A stretch of 64,000 nucleotides of DNA from Cryphonectria parasitica EP155. Taxonomy: Eukaryota > Ascomycota > Sordariomycetes > Diaporthales > Cryphonectriaceae. This document shows, piece by piece, positions 1-10,624 of this stretch; position 1 is the first letter of the stretch, and each line of letters begins with the position of its first letter. Below the pieces are notes generated by a model. It had not been told where the DNA came from, did no database searches, and worked only from the letters and a program-made list of their open reading frames with translations. The stretch covers positions 1-64,000 of the forward strand of contig NW_024468909.1 of NCBI RefSeq assembly GCF_011745365.1, given 5' to 3'. Both the position numbers and the translations under genes were made by a program.

Positions 1-189
1 CCCTAGCCCTAGCCCTAGCCCTAGCCCTAGCCCTAGCCCTAGCCCTAGCCCTAACCCTAGCCCTAACCCTAGCCCTAGCCCTAGCCCTAACCCTAGCCCT
101 AACCCTAGCCCTAGCCCTAACCCTAGCCCTAGCCCTAACCCTAGCCCTAGCCCTAGCCCTAGCCCTAACCCTAGCCCTAACCCTAGCCC
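1..189. repeat. Telomere tract (C-rich strand), CCCTAG/CCCTAA
   Basis: Thirty-one uninterrupted hexamers fill 1-186. By hand count 23 are CCCTAG and only 8 are the canonical CCCTAA, so the G-rich strand reads mainly CTAGGG with scattered TTAGGG. The tract passes directly into retroelement gag sequence at about 190. Position at base 1 and the orientation (C-rich strand 5' at the left end) are those of a left chromosome end. Confidence 0.97.
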
Positions 190-957
190 AGCTAATCCTG
201 CTTGGAGATTTCATTCTTAATTTCGTTCTTAAATCCCTTGTAATAGTGCTTCATAAGGTTTTTGTCTTCTTATAGAAGTTATACTAAGAGTTGCTTAAAT
301 CTAACTGTATAAGCAGAAGCTGATTTAATCTATCTGAGATTCATAAGCTGCTGAGCTGTAGTATGCTCTTTGTTAGAATTACTAAAGATCTCTTTAAAAG
401 CTTTCTTGAAGTTCTCAAAGGAATTGAATATATTCTTAATACCCTAGATGCACATGTTGGGATTATTCTAATGCTCCAAATGGTTGCATAGAGAAGGCTT
501 ATACCAAATGAGAGCATTCTTTTCGAAACGAGTTCCTGCAAGAATAACTTTCTCAGATTTCTTAGTAAACTGAGTTATATAGTATAAGAAATACGCCCTG
601 CAGTGGGTAAGGAATCCATACAGCGTTTTCTGATTGCTATTGTATATAGCGAGCTTGTTCATCTTGTATGCCTTCCCAGCACTGCTGGTGACTGCAGAGA
701 TAGACTGCGCCTGCTGAGCTTGTTGAGCTAGCTGAGCCTGCTGGTTAGCGATAGTGGCGCTCTGGGCCTGCTATTGTTCGTGCAGGTTCTGAATACGCTG
801 GATAAGCTGGTATATCTGGTTGACTAGTTCTTCCTGAGTAGGGGTGTGCAAGGACGAAGGGGTTCCTGGAGGAGCTATTGTGTTCCGTATTGCTCAAGGG
901 GTAATACTGAACTGTTCTTGAATAAGAGTTGTCAAAATGTAATGAGCACTGCAGCAA
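190..957 (-). pseudogene. Gypsy-like gag fragment cut off by the telomere
   Basis: Minus-strand remnant of an LTR retrotransposon Gag. The piece at 468-662 has the look of a retroelement capsid domain (residues such as LTHCRAYFLYYITQF and VILAGTRFEKNALIW). It is preceded by a Gln/Ala-rich segment around 690-850. The same sequence recurs at about 1830-2620 with many transitions, so these are two copies of one family. The N-terminus faces the LTR at 1024-1389. The C-terminal part, including the zinc knuckle present in the second copy, is missing because the telomere tract starts there. Several stop codons; not functional. Confidence 0.75.
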
Positions 958-1023
958 TCCGAAGATTCCTAAGTATATGAAGGGGTTTATGCTAATAAGA
1001 GCAGTATTGAAGTATCAAGTTCT

Positions 1024-1389
1024 TGAATACGGAACTATACAAGTCCTCATAAGCGATGCAAGTGTTCACTGCTTTTAGAGCTACTCAGTATAGAAGACTG
1101 AATACTTAGATTGATAACTGAAGAGCTATGTACTGAATTCGTCTAATGGTAATAACTGTATCCTTATATATCCAGCTCTTCAGTATGGCTCGTTGGGATT
1201 GCTGGCGAGTCTAGCGATTCAAGGTGTGAAGCTTGTTGGGATCGCTAGCGAGCCCAACAATCCTCCCTCCTTTACAACCCTAACCCTGGGTTATGTAATC
1301 AATGATTTGTCAGAACGTTGAGTCCTTGACACCTGGTCCCTGTTACTCGTGACCTGTTCTGTGACCTGCATGTTGGATGGGTCATAACA
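1024..1389 (-). repeat. LTR-B copy 1 (Gypsy-like LTR, 366 bp)
   Basis: On the minus strand it starts TGTTATGACCC and ends TATTCA (TG...CA). A TATA-like TATATAAGG lies about mid-length (near 1160). It is followed by a leader and the gag remnant at 190-957, so it is the 5' LTR of that element. It matches 7320-7681, 8690-9379, 9683-10037 and 10198-10524. A partial direct repeat of GTTGGGATYGCTRGCGAG sits inside at about 1199 and 1234. Confidence 0.75.
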
Positions 1390-1503
1390 CCCTTGCTTAT
1401 ATAAGCTTTAGTTCTTGAGATGTGAAATCCTTCCCTGTCTTTCCGAACAGTTGTTCCGAGTGTCCTGGCTAGTGATCTGCATGTTGAATGGGTTATAATA
1501 CTA
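1390..1503 (-). repeat. Short LTR-like fragment
   Basis: On the minus strand this piece starts with a second copy of the LTR-B U3 opening (TATTATAACCCATTC) but diverges after about 30 bp. It separates LTR-B copy 1 from the gag remnant to its right. It is probably the truncated end of another, related LTR. Confidence 0.4.
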
Positions 1504-1519
1504 GCATTCTTCCTAAACT

Positions 1520-2620
1520 AGTTGCTATTTATTCTTTCGGAATTAATAGCAGTTGCATACAATATATCTTTATTTATTGCAATTGTAGCAAGTAATGCTA
1601 TTTCTCTTGCTATACTGCTTATTAGCAATATTGAATTCCATAAGACTAGTATGCATAGTGCTGCTCTAAGCTATACTGCTATATCAACTGCTATTCTTAT
1701 TTTGAAGTTTCTTGCTCATATTAGCTGGAAATCTCCAAGTTTAGCTTTCTCTCTTCTTAAACTTCTCTATTCATTATTTATACAAATAGTTGTTGATGCA
1801 GATAGCTTGATTAGAGAATATTGCAAAGTTTTTCAGCTAATTCTGCTTGAAGATTTCATCTTTAATATTATTCTTAAGTCTCTTATAATAGTATTCTATA
1901 AGATTCTTGTTTTTCTATAGAAGTCTTATCAAGAGCTGCTTGAATCTAATTATATAAGCAAAAGCTGATTTAATCTGCTTGAGATTTATAAGCTGCTGAG
2001 CTGTAATGTATTCTTTATTGGGATTACTAAAGATTTTCTTGAGAGCTTTCTCGAAGCTTTCAAAAGAATCAAATATATTCTTAATATCCTGAGTATGCGC
2101 GCTGGGATTATTCTAATGCTTCAAATAGTTGTACAGAGAAAGCTTATATTAGATAAGAGTATTCTTTTCGAAATAAATCTCTGCAAGAATAACTTTCTCA
2201 GATTTCTTAGTAAACTGAGTCTTGTAGTATAGGAAATACGCTCTGCAGTAAGTAAGGAATTCATGCAGCATCTTTTGGTTGCTATTATACATAGCAAGCT
2301 TATCCATCTTATATACTTTTCCAGCACTACTAGTAATTGCAGAGATAAACTGCGCCTGCTAAGCTTATTAAGCTAGCTAAGCTTATTAGTTAGCAATAGT
2401 AGCGCTTTAAGCCTGCTATTATTCATGCAGATCCTGGATATACTGAATGAGCTGGTATACTTGGTTAACTAGTTCTTTCTAAGTAGGGGCATGCGAGAAC
2501 GAAGGGATTCCTGGAGAAGCTATCGTATTCTGTATTGCTTAAGGAATAATACTGAACTATTCTTGAACAAGAATTGTCAAAATGTAATAAGCACTGCAGC
2601 AATCCGAAGATTCCAAAGTA
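1520..2620 (-). pseudogene. Gypsy-like gag pseudogene with mutated zinc knuckle
   Basis: Second and longer copy of the gag at 190-957. Reading leftwards it has the capsid region (about 2120-2330), then near its C-terminus a degenerate CCHC box at 1549-1590. The spacing C-x2-C-x4-[Y for H]-x4-C is preserved, but the His codon CAT reads TAT and an internal stop TAA is present. Loss of His by C-to-T and stops of the TAG/TAA type fit RIP. Its 5' leader (about 2600-2653) was split by the LTR-A element, and its LTR lies beyond it at 7320-7681. The plus-strand open frame at 1522-1920 is an antisense shadow. Confidence 0.7.
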
Positions 2621-2653
2621 TACAAAGGGGGTTTATGCTAATAAGAGCAGTAT

Positions 2654-2971
2654 TGAACCAGAACTAGGGCGCCGTCGCCCTCGAAAGAAAAAGGGACAAA
2701 CAGCTGCTGAAGCAATGAGCAAGAGCTCGTGCAACCCAAGCGTGCCTATGCAGATGAGGACAGCAAACTAAGGCCATACGAGCACAAGAACAGGGTGAAA
2801 AACCTGTCTTAGATCTGTCCAAAGGGTTCAAAATTGAAAAGAAGAGAAAGGATGCTTGATTGTTATTATCTGATCGCGAAAATCTAAAATGAGTGATATC
2901 CTTATATGCACGAGGACTCATACTCTGCTCCACTCAATATCCCAAGGATCACCACACTGGCCATCACAACA
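2654..2971 (-). repeat. 3' LTR of the LTR-A element
   Basis: 318 bp. Aligned by hand to 6982-7299 it shows about 19 differences, all transitions and no indels. The TATA-like signal and start region (ATATAAGGATATC on the minus strand) lie near 2908-2920. Confidence 0.85.
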
Positions 2972-3239
2972 GTCCTCCCCCAGCAACTTTCTACCAAAGT
3001 TGCAACAAGCACTGTAATATGCCAGATCTAATTAGAAAGAAATCAATTGAACTAAAGAAATAATTCATTGCAACCGAGCAAAACAAAAGCACTGCAAGTT
3101 AGTTAAGCTCATCATCCTGCCCCACTTTACATGAGATGGCTACTGTATGAAGTACTAATGCAGCGCAGTTAAATAGATCCAATTCTTACTTCGTAATACG
3201 AGCATAATCTGCTTACTCCTTATTACAGCCTTCAACGCT

Positions 3240-4780
3240 GTCCGCTACATTGAGCTCCACATTATTCCCTCTTAGCTGCATACGCTTGCTGTGCTGCTTC
3301 AGCTGCCTCAGCCCAACTCTTGTTCTGCTTAATCAATTAACGAACCCTTTTATACTCTGACTCCTATCTGTTCATCTTGAGAGCATATTCAAACCCTTTC
3401 CAGTTCTCAGCACTAATTGAAGGGCAGATCCTGTTGAGATTGTGAAGCTTATTGCACAGAGGTACATAGAGCTCCTGCAGTTTGTTGGGAAAGCTGGGGA
3501 TTATAGCATTGCTGCTTCTTAGCCTTTCATGCAGAGATGAGGTAGCAGCCTGACCAGGTCTGAGAGCAGGCTGCATTAATAGACTGATTATCCGATCCGG
3601 GCCTGCAGGCGTAGCTCTAGCAGAGTTGAGGAAGGGATTTGAGGGGGTTGTAGATGGAAGTTGATTCAATTCCGATATGCTTATAGAAGCGCTGTGCTCT
3701 CGGGATTGCTTATGTAACAGGCTCATGCTGGGCACTCTGCTTGCTCTGAAATCCTCTATGCGAAACAGAAACTCTTCTCAGCTAGACTATATAATGGAAT
3801 TCTCCGAGAAGAGTTGAGTTAATGCTGTAATATCTCTCTCATAGAAGGAAACATTCGGTCTGTAGTCTACTAATACAATCACTCTGGCTTCAACCTGAAT
3901 AGCTTTATACTAGTTGGTTGCACAAAAGTATGCAGTAGATACTGAAGAGTATACTGTATCTTCTGCATAACCAAGTTTGAAACAGAAAGCTATTTAATAA
4001 TATCAAATCATCATTCTCTCGGAACCTTTCTTTTCAATGGTTTGAACAGCATCTCGGTAGATGAGATAGGTAGCCTGTGCTTAGTCTGAACAGCTACTGA
4101 TGAACCTGAAGAAGTCAGTAGATTCCAAGATTTGTAGGCGGAAAAGCTCTATCGCATACATGGGGTACTCATTCATACAATCTATCTCCTTGATTAGCAC
4201 TTTCTCCAGCAGCCAATTCTTGTTCTGTGCTGAGTTTTCGAAATTTTTAAGTAATCCATGTTATTTGTAGTGAGTGATAGCAGACAACACTTCATCCCTC
4301 CTCCCTCAGCAAAACACACGAAAATGAAATAGAAGAACTGAAAGAAAACGTGTTTTGCAACAGAAAGGAAATCTGAACAGAAGAAAACTATCCTTCCCTA
4401 CAAGCTAGAAACGCTGATTTAATTAGGATTAGTATAAACATCCTACTTCTATCTGCTTTTTCCTATTCTCGCTTCTCCTTCTCCGCTGCTCATATAAAAT
4501 ATTCATTATTACTAACTCCATTTCCATCCTCAGCATTATCATCCGCTTCAGTTGCTAGATTAACAATTTCTGGATCAGAGCTAGTATAACTAGATGTAAG
4601 ATCGTATTCAATGATATCTGGAATCCAGAATGTAGCATTATCGCTTGAGCAGCTATAATCTAGCTATATGATACGGATTTTAACTTCGAATTCAGAAACT
4701 CCAATCAATTACTAAGATACTACTCTAGCTTCGCTAGCATTGAAGCATAGCAGATACTACAGTCCATAAGCATACGAAAA
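3240..4780 (-). pseudogene. Unidentified coding remnant downstream of gag in LTR-A
   Basis: Minus-strand open stretches with TAG stops where CAG is likely, for example the 123-codon run at 3364-3735 and an Ala/Gln-rich tail near 3255-3345 (AEAAEAAQQAYAAKRE). They could be the end of a long Gag or a second ORF. I could not find the YxDD box of reverse transcriptase, an RNase H or an integrase signature in any frame. Function unknown. Confidence 0.35.
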
Positions 4781-6090
4781 TCTATGCATTCGTAAGCATC
4801 ATAAGTCTTTGATCCATAGCTATAGCACCTGCACAGAGTTCCATCCTTCTTCAGAACATCATTAATCTCTGCACGCTATACTTCAGAGCACTGTTCACTA
4901 TCATTCTCAGGGTTGGTATAAACAGCACTCATCTGCAGGGAATTCATCTCTTCTTAAGCTGCATTTCGGGCTGAAATGGCTTGTAGGCGTCTAACCAGCT
5001 GTAAGATCTCTTGCAGAGCCTTAGTCTGATTATATGAAACATCTCAGGTTTGTCTAAGAGTCTCAGATTACAGTTTCAAAGAGTAAGCTATTGCAATCTA
5101 ATCAATGCGAAGTTGCTCTATCAGAGATGCTAAGTAGTTCAATTCCTGCTCAGGCTTCTGAATAGATTCGGGCTTCAGAATCTGTTTAGTTGCTTCAAGC
5201 TAGCCTTGCTATTCGCTGATTGAGTGCTGAGAAGGTTGGTAATGCAATGATTCTCCAGTTTGCTCAATCTGAGCTAGCGGGTGATTAGGAAAATCATAAA
5301 TCAGCTGAGAAATAAGCATAGATTGCGCTTAGTCAGAAATCAGTTGAGGTAATAGCATTAAAGGAGCTTGGAATTGCATCTGCTGATGGAGTTGAGGATT
5401 TGCAGCACTAGATGCAAGCTAGTCTTGAGTTTCCTCCTTCTCAGCAGTAATACTATAATCAGCTCGAAGACGCTTGATCCAAGTTAAAAAGAGTTTCATC
5501 CAAGCCTCAGCAATAAGCTAAATATCTCTAATCTTAAGATGGATAAGAGCATTGTTATAATCAATAACGAATGATTACAAGCTTGTAGCATCAGTAATGA
5601 AACAGTTATTAATAATGTTCAGCTGCTCCTGCTCAGGTATATATGCTTGGAAATGATCCCAGAGCTAATATGCAACCAATAGTCAGTTCTTCTATTCGCC
5701 CCATATCCTAGCACTCGTAATATATCTCTTTACTTTCCCAGCAACGACTGCATCTGAACAGAAGCCTTTCATAAAGTTGAGCGCCTGAGTATTATTAATG
5801 CCTTTGATTTAACGCTACCAGTTGAAACGCTTCAGCTATAATAAGACTTTCATCCGAGAAAACAGTATTAAGCTGCTACTAGCAAGTTTGCTATAGGAAG
5901 AAAACCGAAAGTTAGATCCATACTATCTACTTGCAGAGGAACTAAACGAGCTCGGGATTGGATCAGAAGACTTATTAGATGAAGAAGCTATCCTTTTTCC
6001 TGGTTATCGCTTCCCTTGATGTTTCTTTAGCTTTCTAACTCGAGATTTTTGAGGAGGAAATGCTACAGCTGGAATATCTTCCATATACAA
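4780..6090 (-). pseudogene. Degenerate gag of LTR-A with mutated CCHC box
   Basis: A long minus-strand frame interrupted mainly by TAG codons. It probably starts near 6084 (MEDIPAVAFPPQKSRVRKL). It continues through a helical, Gln-rich region and ends in a degenerate zinc knuckle at about 4786-4828 with spacing C-x2-[Y]-x4-[Y]-x4-C; reverting one G-to-A and one C-to-T change would restore C-x2-C-x4-H-x4-C. A zinc knuckle after a Gln-rich helical domain is typical of retroelement Gag. The sequence is unrelated by eye to the LTR-B gag. Not functional. Confidence 0.5.
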
Positions 6091-6099
6091 CGGAAAACA

Positions 6100-6981
6100 A
6101 CTCTAGTCAGATTGGAGATACTGAGATATCCGAGATATCTGAGGGAAGCTTGATGCTAGAGCAAGACACATGTAAGGATGATTCCGGAGCGGGTGATAAG
6201 CAGGTGTATCAACTGATCCGCATCTCCAAGGAATTATCCTTATCACCTCCTTCGTTCTTCGATAGCAACATCCCTGCCCAGGAATGCTGCACGCATAGTA
6301 ATCTGATATCTGCCATTGTCGTCGTAATTCCTTACTCTAATGCTTCGTATGCACTGACTTCATTCCATTCTCATCACCTTATTTCTTTCTTTTTCGGGAA
6401 AATGCAGCCAATAAGCTTTTTATCCACAGAAACAAGATAACCAGACAAGGCCAAACAGAGCGCGCTGATTGGTTCGCAGCAAGGATCACAAGCCTCACCG
6501 CCCTTCTTATTCCTCCCCGTAGAGTACCATCCGCCAAAAGCATCACACTCTATAATCTAACCAGAGATCCACTCTCAGCATGATTAGACTGCCCCCAATC
6601 TATACAGCTCTGAACTGTACCAGACTGCAAGTCTGAGTATTATTTGTTATAGGAAATATCGTACAAAGGAATTCGTTTCTTCGTAATGTTAGCTTGCTAG
6701 CTCAACACCCTGCTCTCCAACCTTCAACCAGAACTCACACCATCCCTCCTTTGCCCACCCATCTCCTCTTCACAAGAGGTCTCAAGCATAACCCAAAGTC
6801 TGAACATAGCATACAGCCTATCAGTTCAGTATAAAATAAAGAAATAAGAGGAATTCAGCAGAAAGAAAGAGTATGCCTGTACATAGAATCGACTTGCTAG
6901 CTTTACTAATTCTCACGAACTGTGACAACAACAGCCCTGAGCCACCAGCCTGGACAGCCAAGTCCACACTCACCGCACCAT
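6100..6981. other. 5' leader region of LTR-A
   Basis: About 880 bp between the probable gag start and the 5' LTR (minus orientation). It holds only chance open frames (such as 6060-6440 on the plus strand) and the putative primer-binding site next to the LTR. Confidence 0.4.
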
Positions 6982-7299
6982 TGAACCAGAACTAGAGCGC
7001 TATCGCCCTCGAAAGAAAAAGGAACAAACAGCTGCCGAAGCAATGAGCAAGAGCTCATGCAACCCAAGCGTGCCTGTACAGATGAGGACAGCAAACTAAG
7101 GCCACACGGGCACAAGAACAGAGTGAAAAACCTGTCTTAGACCTGTCCAAAGGGTTCAAAATTGAAAAGAAGAGAAAGGATGCTTGATTGTTATTATCTG
7201 ATCGCGAAAATCTAAAATGGGTGATATCCTTATATGCACGAGAACCCATACCCTGCTCCACTCAATGTCCCAAGGACCACCACACTGGCCACCACAACA
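6982..7299 (-). repeat. 5' LTR of the LTR-A element
   Basis: 318 bp, TG...CA, with the GTAT duplication to its right (7300-7303). It is the partner of 2654-2971. Confidence 0.85.
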
Positions 7300-7319
7300 G
7301 TATCAAAGTGCTAAGTCCT

Positions 7320-7681
7320 TGAATATGGAACTATACAAGTCTCAATAAGCAATGCAAGTATTCACTGCTTTTGGGGCTATCAGAGTAGAGAGTAATTTGA
7401 TACTTAGATTGATAACTGAAGAGCTATGTACTGAATCCATCTAATGATAATAAACGTATCCTTATATATCCAGCTCTTCAGTTCTAACTATTCTGATTAT
7501 GTGCTGATTTCCTATAATCGTTTCCTAAATATGTTGACTATGTTTATAGTTAACATAGTTGCGCTAGTAATTCTAACTCGGGTTATGTAATCCTGATTAG
7601 TACCCGATGTTGGGTTGTGATACCTGGTTCCTTGGTTGGTGGGGCTTATCCTGTAACCTGCATGTTGAATGAGTTATAACA
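7320..7681 (-). repeat. LTR-B copy 2 (362 bp)
   Basis: LTR of the second Gypsy copy (gag at 1520-2620), separated from it by the LTR-A insertion. Starts TGTTATAAC and ends TATTCA on the minus strand, with a TATATAAGG box near 7456. Confidence 0.75.
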
Positions 7682-8141
7682 GTTTGGTTTGCAGTATTTT
7701 CTTTAGTAGTTTGCAATGAATTCTTTATTTCTTTACTTCATCTTCCTCTGATCAGATCTAGCATATCATTGGACTTGTTGCAACTTTGGAAGAAAGTTGC
7801 TGGGGGAGGACTATTGTGGTGGCCAGGGTGGTAATCCGTGGGACATGGAGTACAGTGGGTCAAGGGTCCTCATACATATAAAGGATACCATCTACTTTTC
7901 AAATTCTTTAGCTATAAGCAACAAAAAAAAAAAAAAAAGCATCCTTTCTCTTTCTTTCAATTTTTGAACTCTTTGGACAGGTCTAAGACAGGTTTTTCAT
8001 CCTGTTCTTGCGCTCGTGTGGCCTTAGTTTGCTGTTCTCATCTGTACAGGCACACTTGGGTTGCATGAGCCCTTGCTCATTGCTTCGGCAGCTGTTTGTC
8101 CCTTTTTCTTTCGAGGGCGACGGCGCCCTAGTTCTGGTTCA
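7682..8141 (+). mobile_element. Truncated LTR-A element: 3' internal end plus 3' LTR
   Basis: 7682-7811 matches the internal sequence next to the 3' LTR of the complete element, including the polypurine stretch at 7802-7811. 7812-8141 is an LTR-A copy in plus orientation, lengthened to 330 bp partly by an A-run at 7922-7937. The right flank GTAT is LTR-B sequence. The rest of the element is lost. Confidence 0.75.
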
Positions 8142-8689
8142 GTATCAGATTACTTTCTTATTTTAATAGCTTTAAAAGCAGTGAATACTTGTGCGATTAC
8201 TTAGTTATATTTCCGTATTCAAGGCTTATACCTAGCACCGCTCTTGTTAGCATAAATCTCTTTGTGTATTTTGGAATCTTCGGATTGCTGCAGTGCTTAT
8301 TACACATAAACTCCTTGTGTACTTTGGAATCTTCGGATTACTGCAGTGCTTATTACACAGAAAAGGAGCTTATGATATTGCACTTGGAACAATCTAGGCA
8401 AATATACTCGATGCAACGAGAAGAATCTCCGGAAGATACCTTGCAGAATCCAAAACTATACTTCTTATAATAAGAATAGATGAGCATCTCAATAAAACTC
8501 TTCAGAAGGCGAGAAACTAAGAGGTTTTAATCTTGAGTACTTTTTGGAACAGAAGAGGATTTGCAAATATGAGACTTGTTAACTCTGTTCAATATAACAA
8601 ATCAGAAAAGCATAATATATAATAAGAAGAATAACTGAAAAAACTTACAAAAAGATCATTAGGAATAACAATTCATAGAAGAGAAATGA
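8142..8689 (+). mobile_element. Internally deleted Gypsy-like copy
   Basis: The R/U5 end of an LTR-B (8142-8221) is followed by the leader, then only a few hundred bp of internal sequence, then a purine-rich stretch before the LTR-B that starts at 8690. A segment of about 50 bp (TTTGGAATCTTCGGATT and neighbours) is tandemly duplicated at 8265-8315 and 8320-8365. No coding capacity remains. Confidence 0.5.
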
Positions 8690-9379
8690 TATTATAATTC
8701 ATTCAATATGCAGATCATGAATTACGCTCAGCTAATAGAAGAATCAGATATTCTAACTCAACATCGGAACAGCTAATAAGGATTATATAATTCAGAATTA
8801 GAATTACTAGTACGATTATATTAGCTATAAACATAATTAATAGATTCAGGAAACAACTATTGTTGTAATAGCCAGGGTGGTAGTCCGTGGAACATGGAAT
8901 ATAGTGGATCAAGGGTTCTCATACATATAAAGAATACTACCCACTTTTCAAATTCTTTAGCTATAAGCAACAATAAAGCATTCTTTCTCTTCTTTTCAAT
9001 TTTGAACCCTTTGAACAGATCTAAAACAGGTTTTTCACTCTGTTCTTGTGCCTGTATAGCCTTAGTTTGCTATTCTCATCTGTACAGGCACGCTTGGATT
9101 GCACGAGCTCTTGCCCATTGCTTCAGCAGCTGTTTGTCCCTTTTTCTTTCGAGGGCAACAGCGCCCTAGTTCTGATTCACTATAAGAAATCGGAACATAG
9201 TCAGAATAGTCAGAACTGAAGAGCTAGATATATAAGAACACATTCATTACCATCGGGTAAGATAGCAATAGGATATAGCTCTTCAGTTATCAATCTAAGT
9301 ATCAGATTACTCTCCTACTCTGATAGCTTCAAAAGCAGTGAATACTTGCACAGTTATCCCAATTGTATTTCCATATTCA
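8690..9379 (+). repeat. LTR-B copy 3, split by a solo LTR-A
   Basis: Plus-oriented LTR-B starting TATTATAATTC and ending TATTCA. Subtracting the inserted solo LTR and one duplication copy leaves 367 bp, the same as the other copies. Element-internal sequence lies on both sides (3' end to the left, leader to the right), as expected for an LTR shared by two tandem elements. Confidence 0.7.
8861..9179 (+). repeat. Solo LTR-A with CTAT target duplication
   Basis: 319 bp, TG...CA, flanked by CTAT at 8857-8860 and 9180-9183. No internal element sequence is attached, so it is a solo LTR left by LTR-LTR recombination. Confidence 0.85.
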
Positions 9380-9682
9380 AAGCCTATATTTAGCACCGCT
9401 CTTGTTAGCATAAACTCTTTGTATACTTTGGGAATCTTCGGATTACTGCAGTGCTCATTACAATAAGCTAATACATCTAATTAATCAGTTCTTCCTGAGT
9501 AAGAGTATACGAGAATGAAAAGAATTCTTGAGAAGCTATTATATTCCGTATTGCTTAAGAGAGTAATACTGAACTATTCTTGAATAAGAATCATCAAAAT
9601 ATAATAAGCACTGTAGTAATCCAAAGATTCCAAAGTATACAAAGGGATTTATACTAACAAAAGCAATATCAAGTATAAGCTT

Positions 9683-10037
9683 TGAATACGGAAATACAAC
9701 TGAGATAATAATACAAGTATTTACTGCTTTTAGAGCTATCAGAATAGAAGAGTAATCTAATACTTAGATTAATAACTGAAGAGTTATATACTGAATCTAT
9801 CTAATAGTAATAATCATATCTTTATATATTCAGCTCTTCAGTATAGCTTATCTTAGCTTATTACTAATCCAGGTGATCCGAGCTCACTGGATTATCTAAT
9901 AATTCAGTGATTCATCCCTGTTGTAACTCTAACCCTGAATTATGTAATCAATGCTTAGTCGGAATGTTGGATTCTCAACACCTGATCCTTGTTACCTGTG
10001 ACCTGTTTGTGACCCGCATGTTGGATGGGTCATAACA
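9683..10037 (-). repeat. LTR-B copy 4 with leader fragment
   Basis: 355-bp minus-oriented LTR. Its leader and the first part of gag (about 9476-9682) lie to the left and run head-on into the plus-oriented leader ending at about 9471. Heavily AT-biased relative to the other copies. Confidence 0.7.
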
Positions 10038-10197
10038 CTCCTGCATTTGCTAGCGCCGAAAATTCTCCCATCCAAAAAAACTGTTCTCTATCTTAAGGAT
10101 ACTTTGACTTTAGGATAGGCATGATTCAGCATGCAAAGAGCTTGCTAGAAAACTTACAAAAGATTGTTGAGAATAACAACTAATAAAAGGGAGATAA

Positions 10198-10524
10198 TAT
10201 TATAATTCATTCCGCATGCAGGTTATGAAACAAGCTTTGCTAACAAAGAACTAGGTATTACAACTCAGCATTAGATAACAGGCAGGATTACAGAACTTAG
10301 GATTAGGATTATAAAGGAGGTAGAATAGCTGAGATAGCTAAGCTATTCAAGCAAGCCATACTGAAGAGCTGAATATATAAGAACACGCTCATTATCATTA
10401 GATAAACTATTAGAATATAGCTCTTCAGTTATCAATCTAAGTATTCATTTGTTATACACTTAAATAGCTCCAAAGGCGAATGAACAGCATTTGTACGAAT
10501 TACTCAGTTATATTTCCGTATTCA
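10198..10524 (+). repeat. LTR-B copy 5
   Basis: Plus-oriented LTR starting TATTATAATTC. It is preceded by the same 3'-internal sequence and purine tract seen before copy 3 (10135-10197) and followed by the leader (10525-10612). Confidence 0.65.
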
Positions 10525-10624
10525 GTGGATATTACTTTGATATTGCTCTTGTTAGCATAAACCCTTTGTATACTTCAAGATCTTCGAATATTGCAGTGCA
10601 TTCATTACACAAAGGCTTAGCTTG

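Larger units (their letters stand above)
2654..7299 (-). mobile_element. Complete 4.65-kb LTR element 'LTR-A', gag but no visible pol
   Basis: Two 318-bp LTRs (2654-2971 and 6982-7299, minus orientation, TG...CA) bound 4 kb of internal sequence. The flanks carry a 4-bp target duplication GTAT (2650-2653 and 7300-7303). Removing the element restores the leader of a Gypsy copy, as seen uninterrupted at 1003-1030. A polypurine stretch (GGGGGAGGAC on the minus strand) abuts the 3' LTR at 2972-2981. A possible primer-binding site beginning TGGTGCGGTGAG follows the 5' LTR. The two LTRs share a haplotype absent from other copies (a distinct segment at 2863-2891 and 7191-7219), so they belong to one insertion. 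Inside are a degenerate gag and a second uncharacterised region; I see no reverse transcriptase or integrase. Confidence 0.8.

Noticed and set aside
1522..1920. 132-codon plus-strand frame that looks like a membrane protein
   Set aside because: It is antisense to the gag zinc-knuckle region; the hydrophobic look comes from AT-rich sequence.
6060..6440. 126-codon plus-strand frame
   Set aside because: No domain; it lies antisense to the start of the LTR-A gag and its leader.
7838..8068. Recurrent small Cys-rich frames (also at 2664, 6906, 8894, 14822 and 36376) resembling a conserved secreted peptide family
   Set aside because: All fall inside LTR-A copies and recur because the LTR recurs; frames differ between copies.
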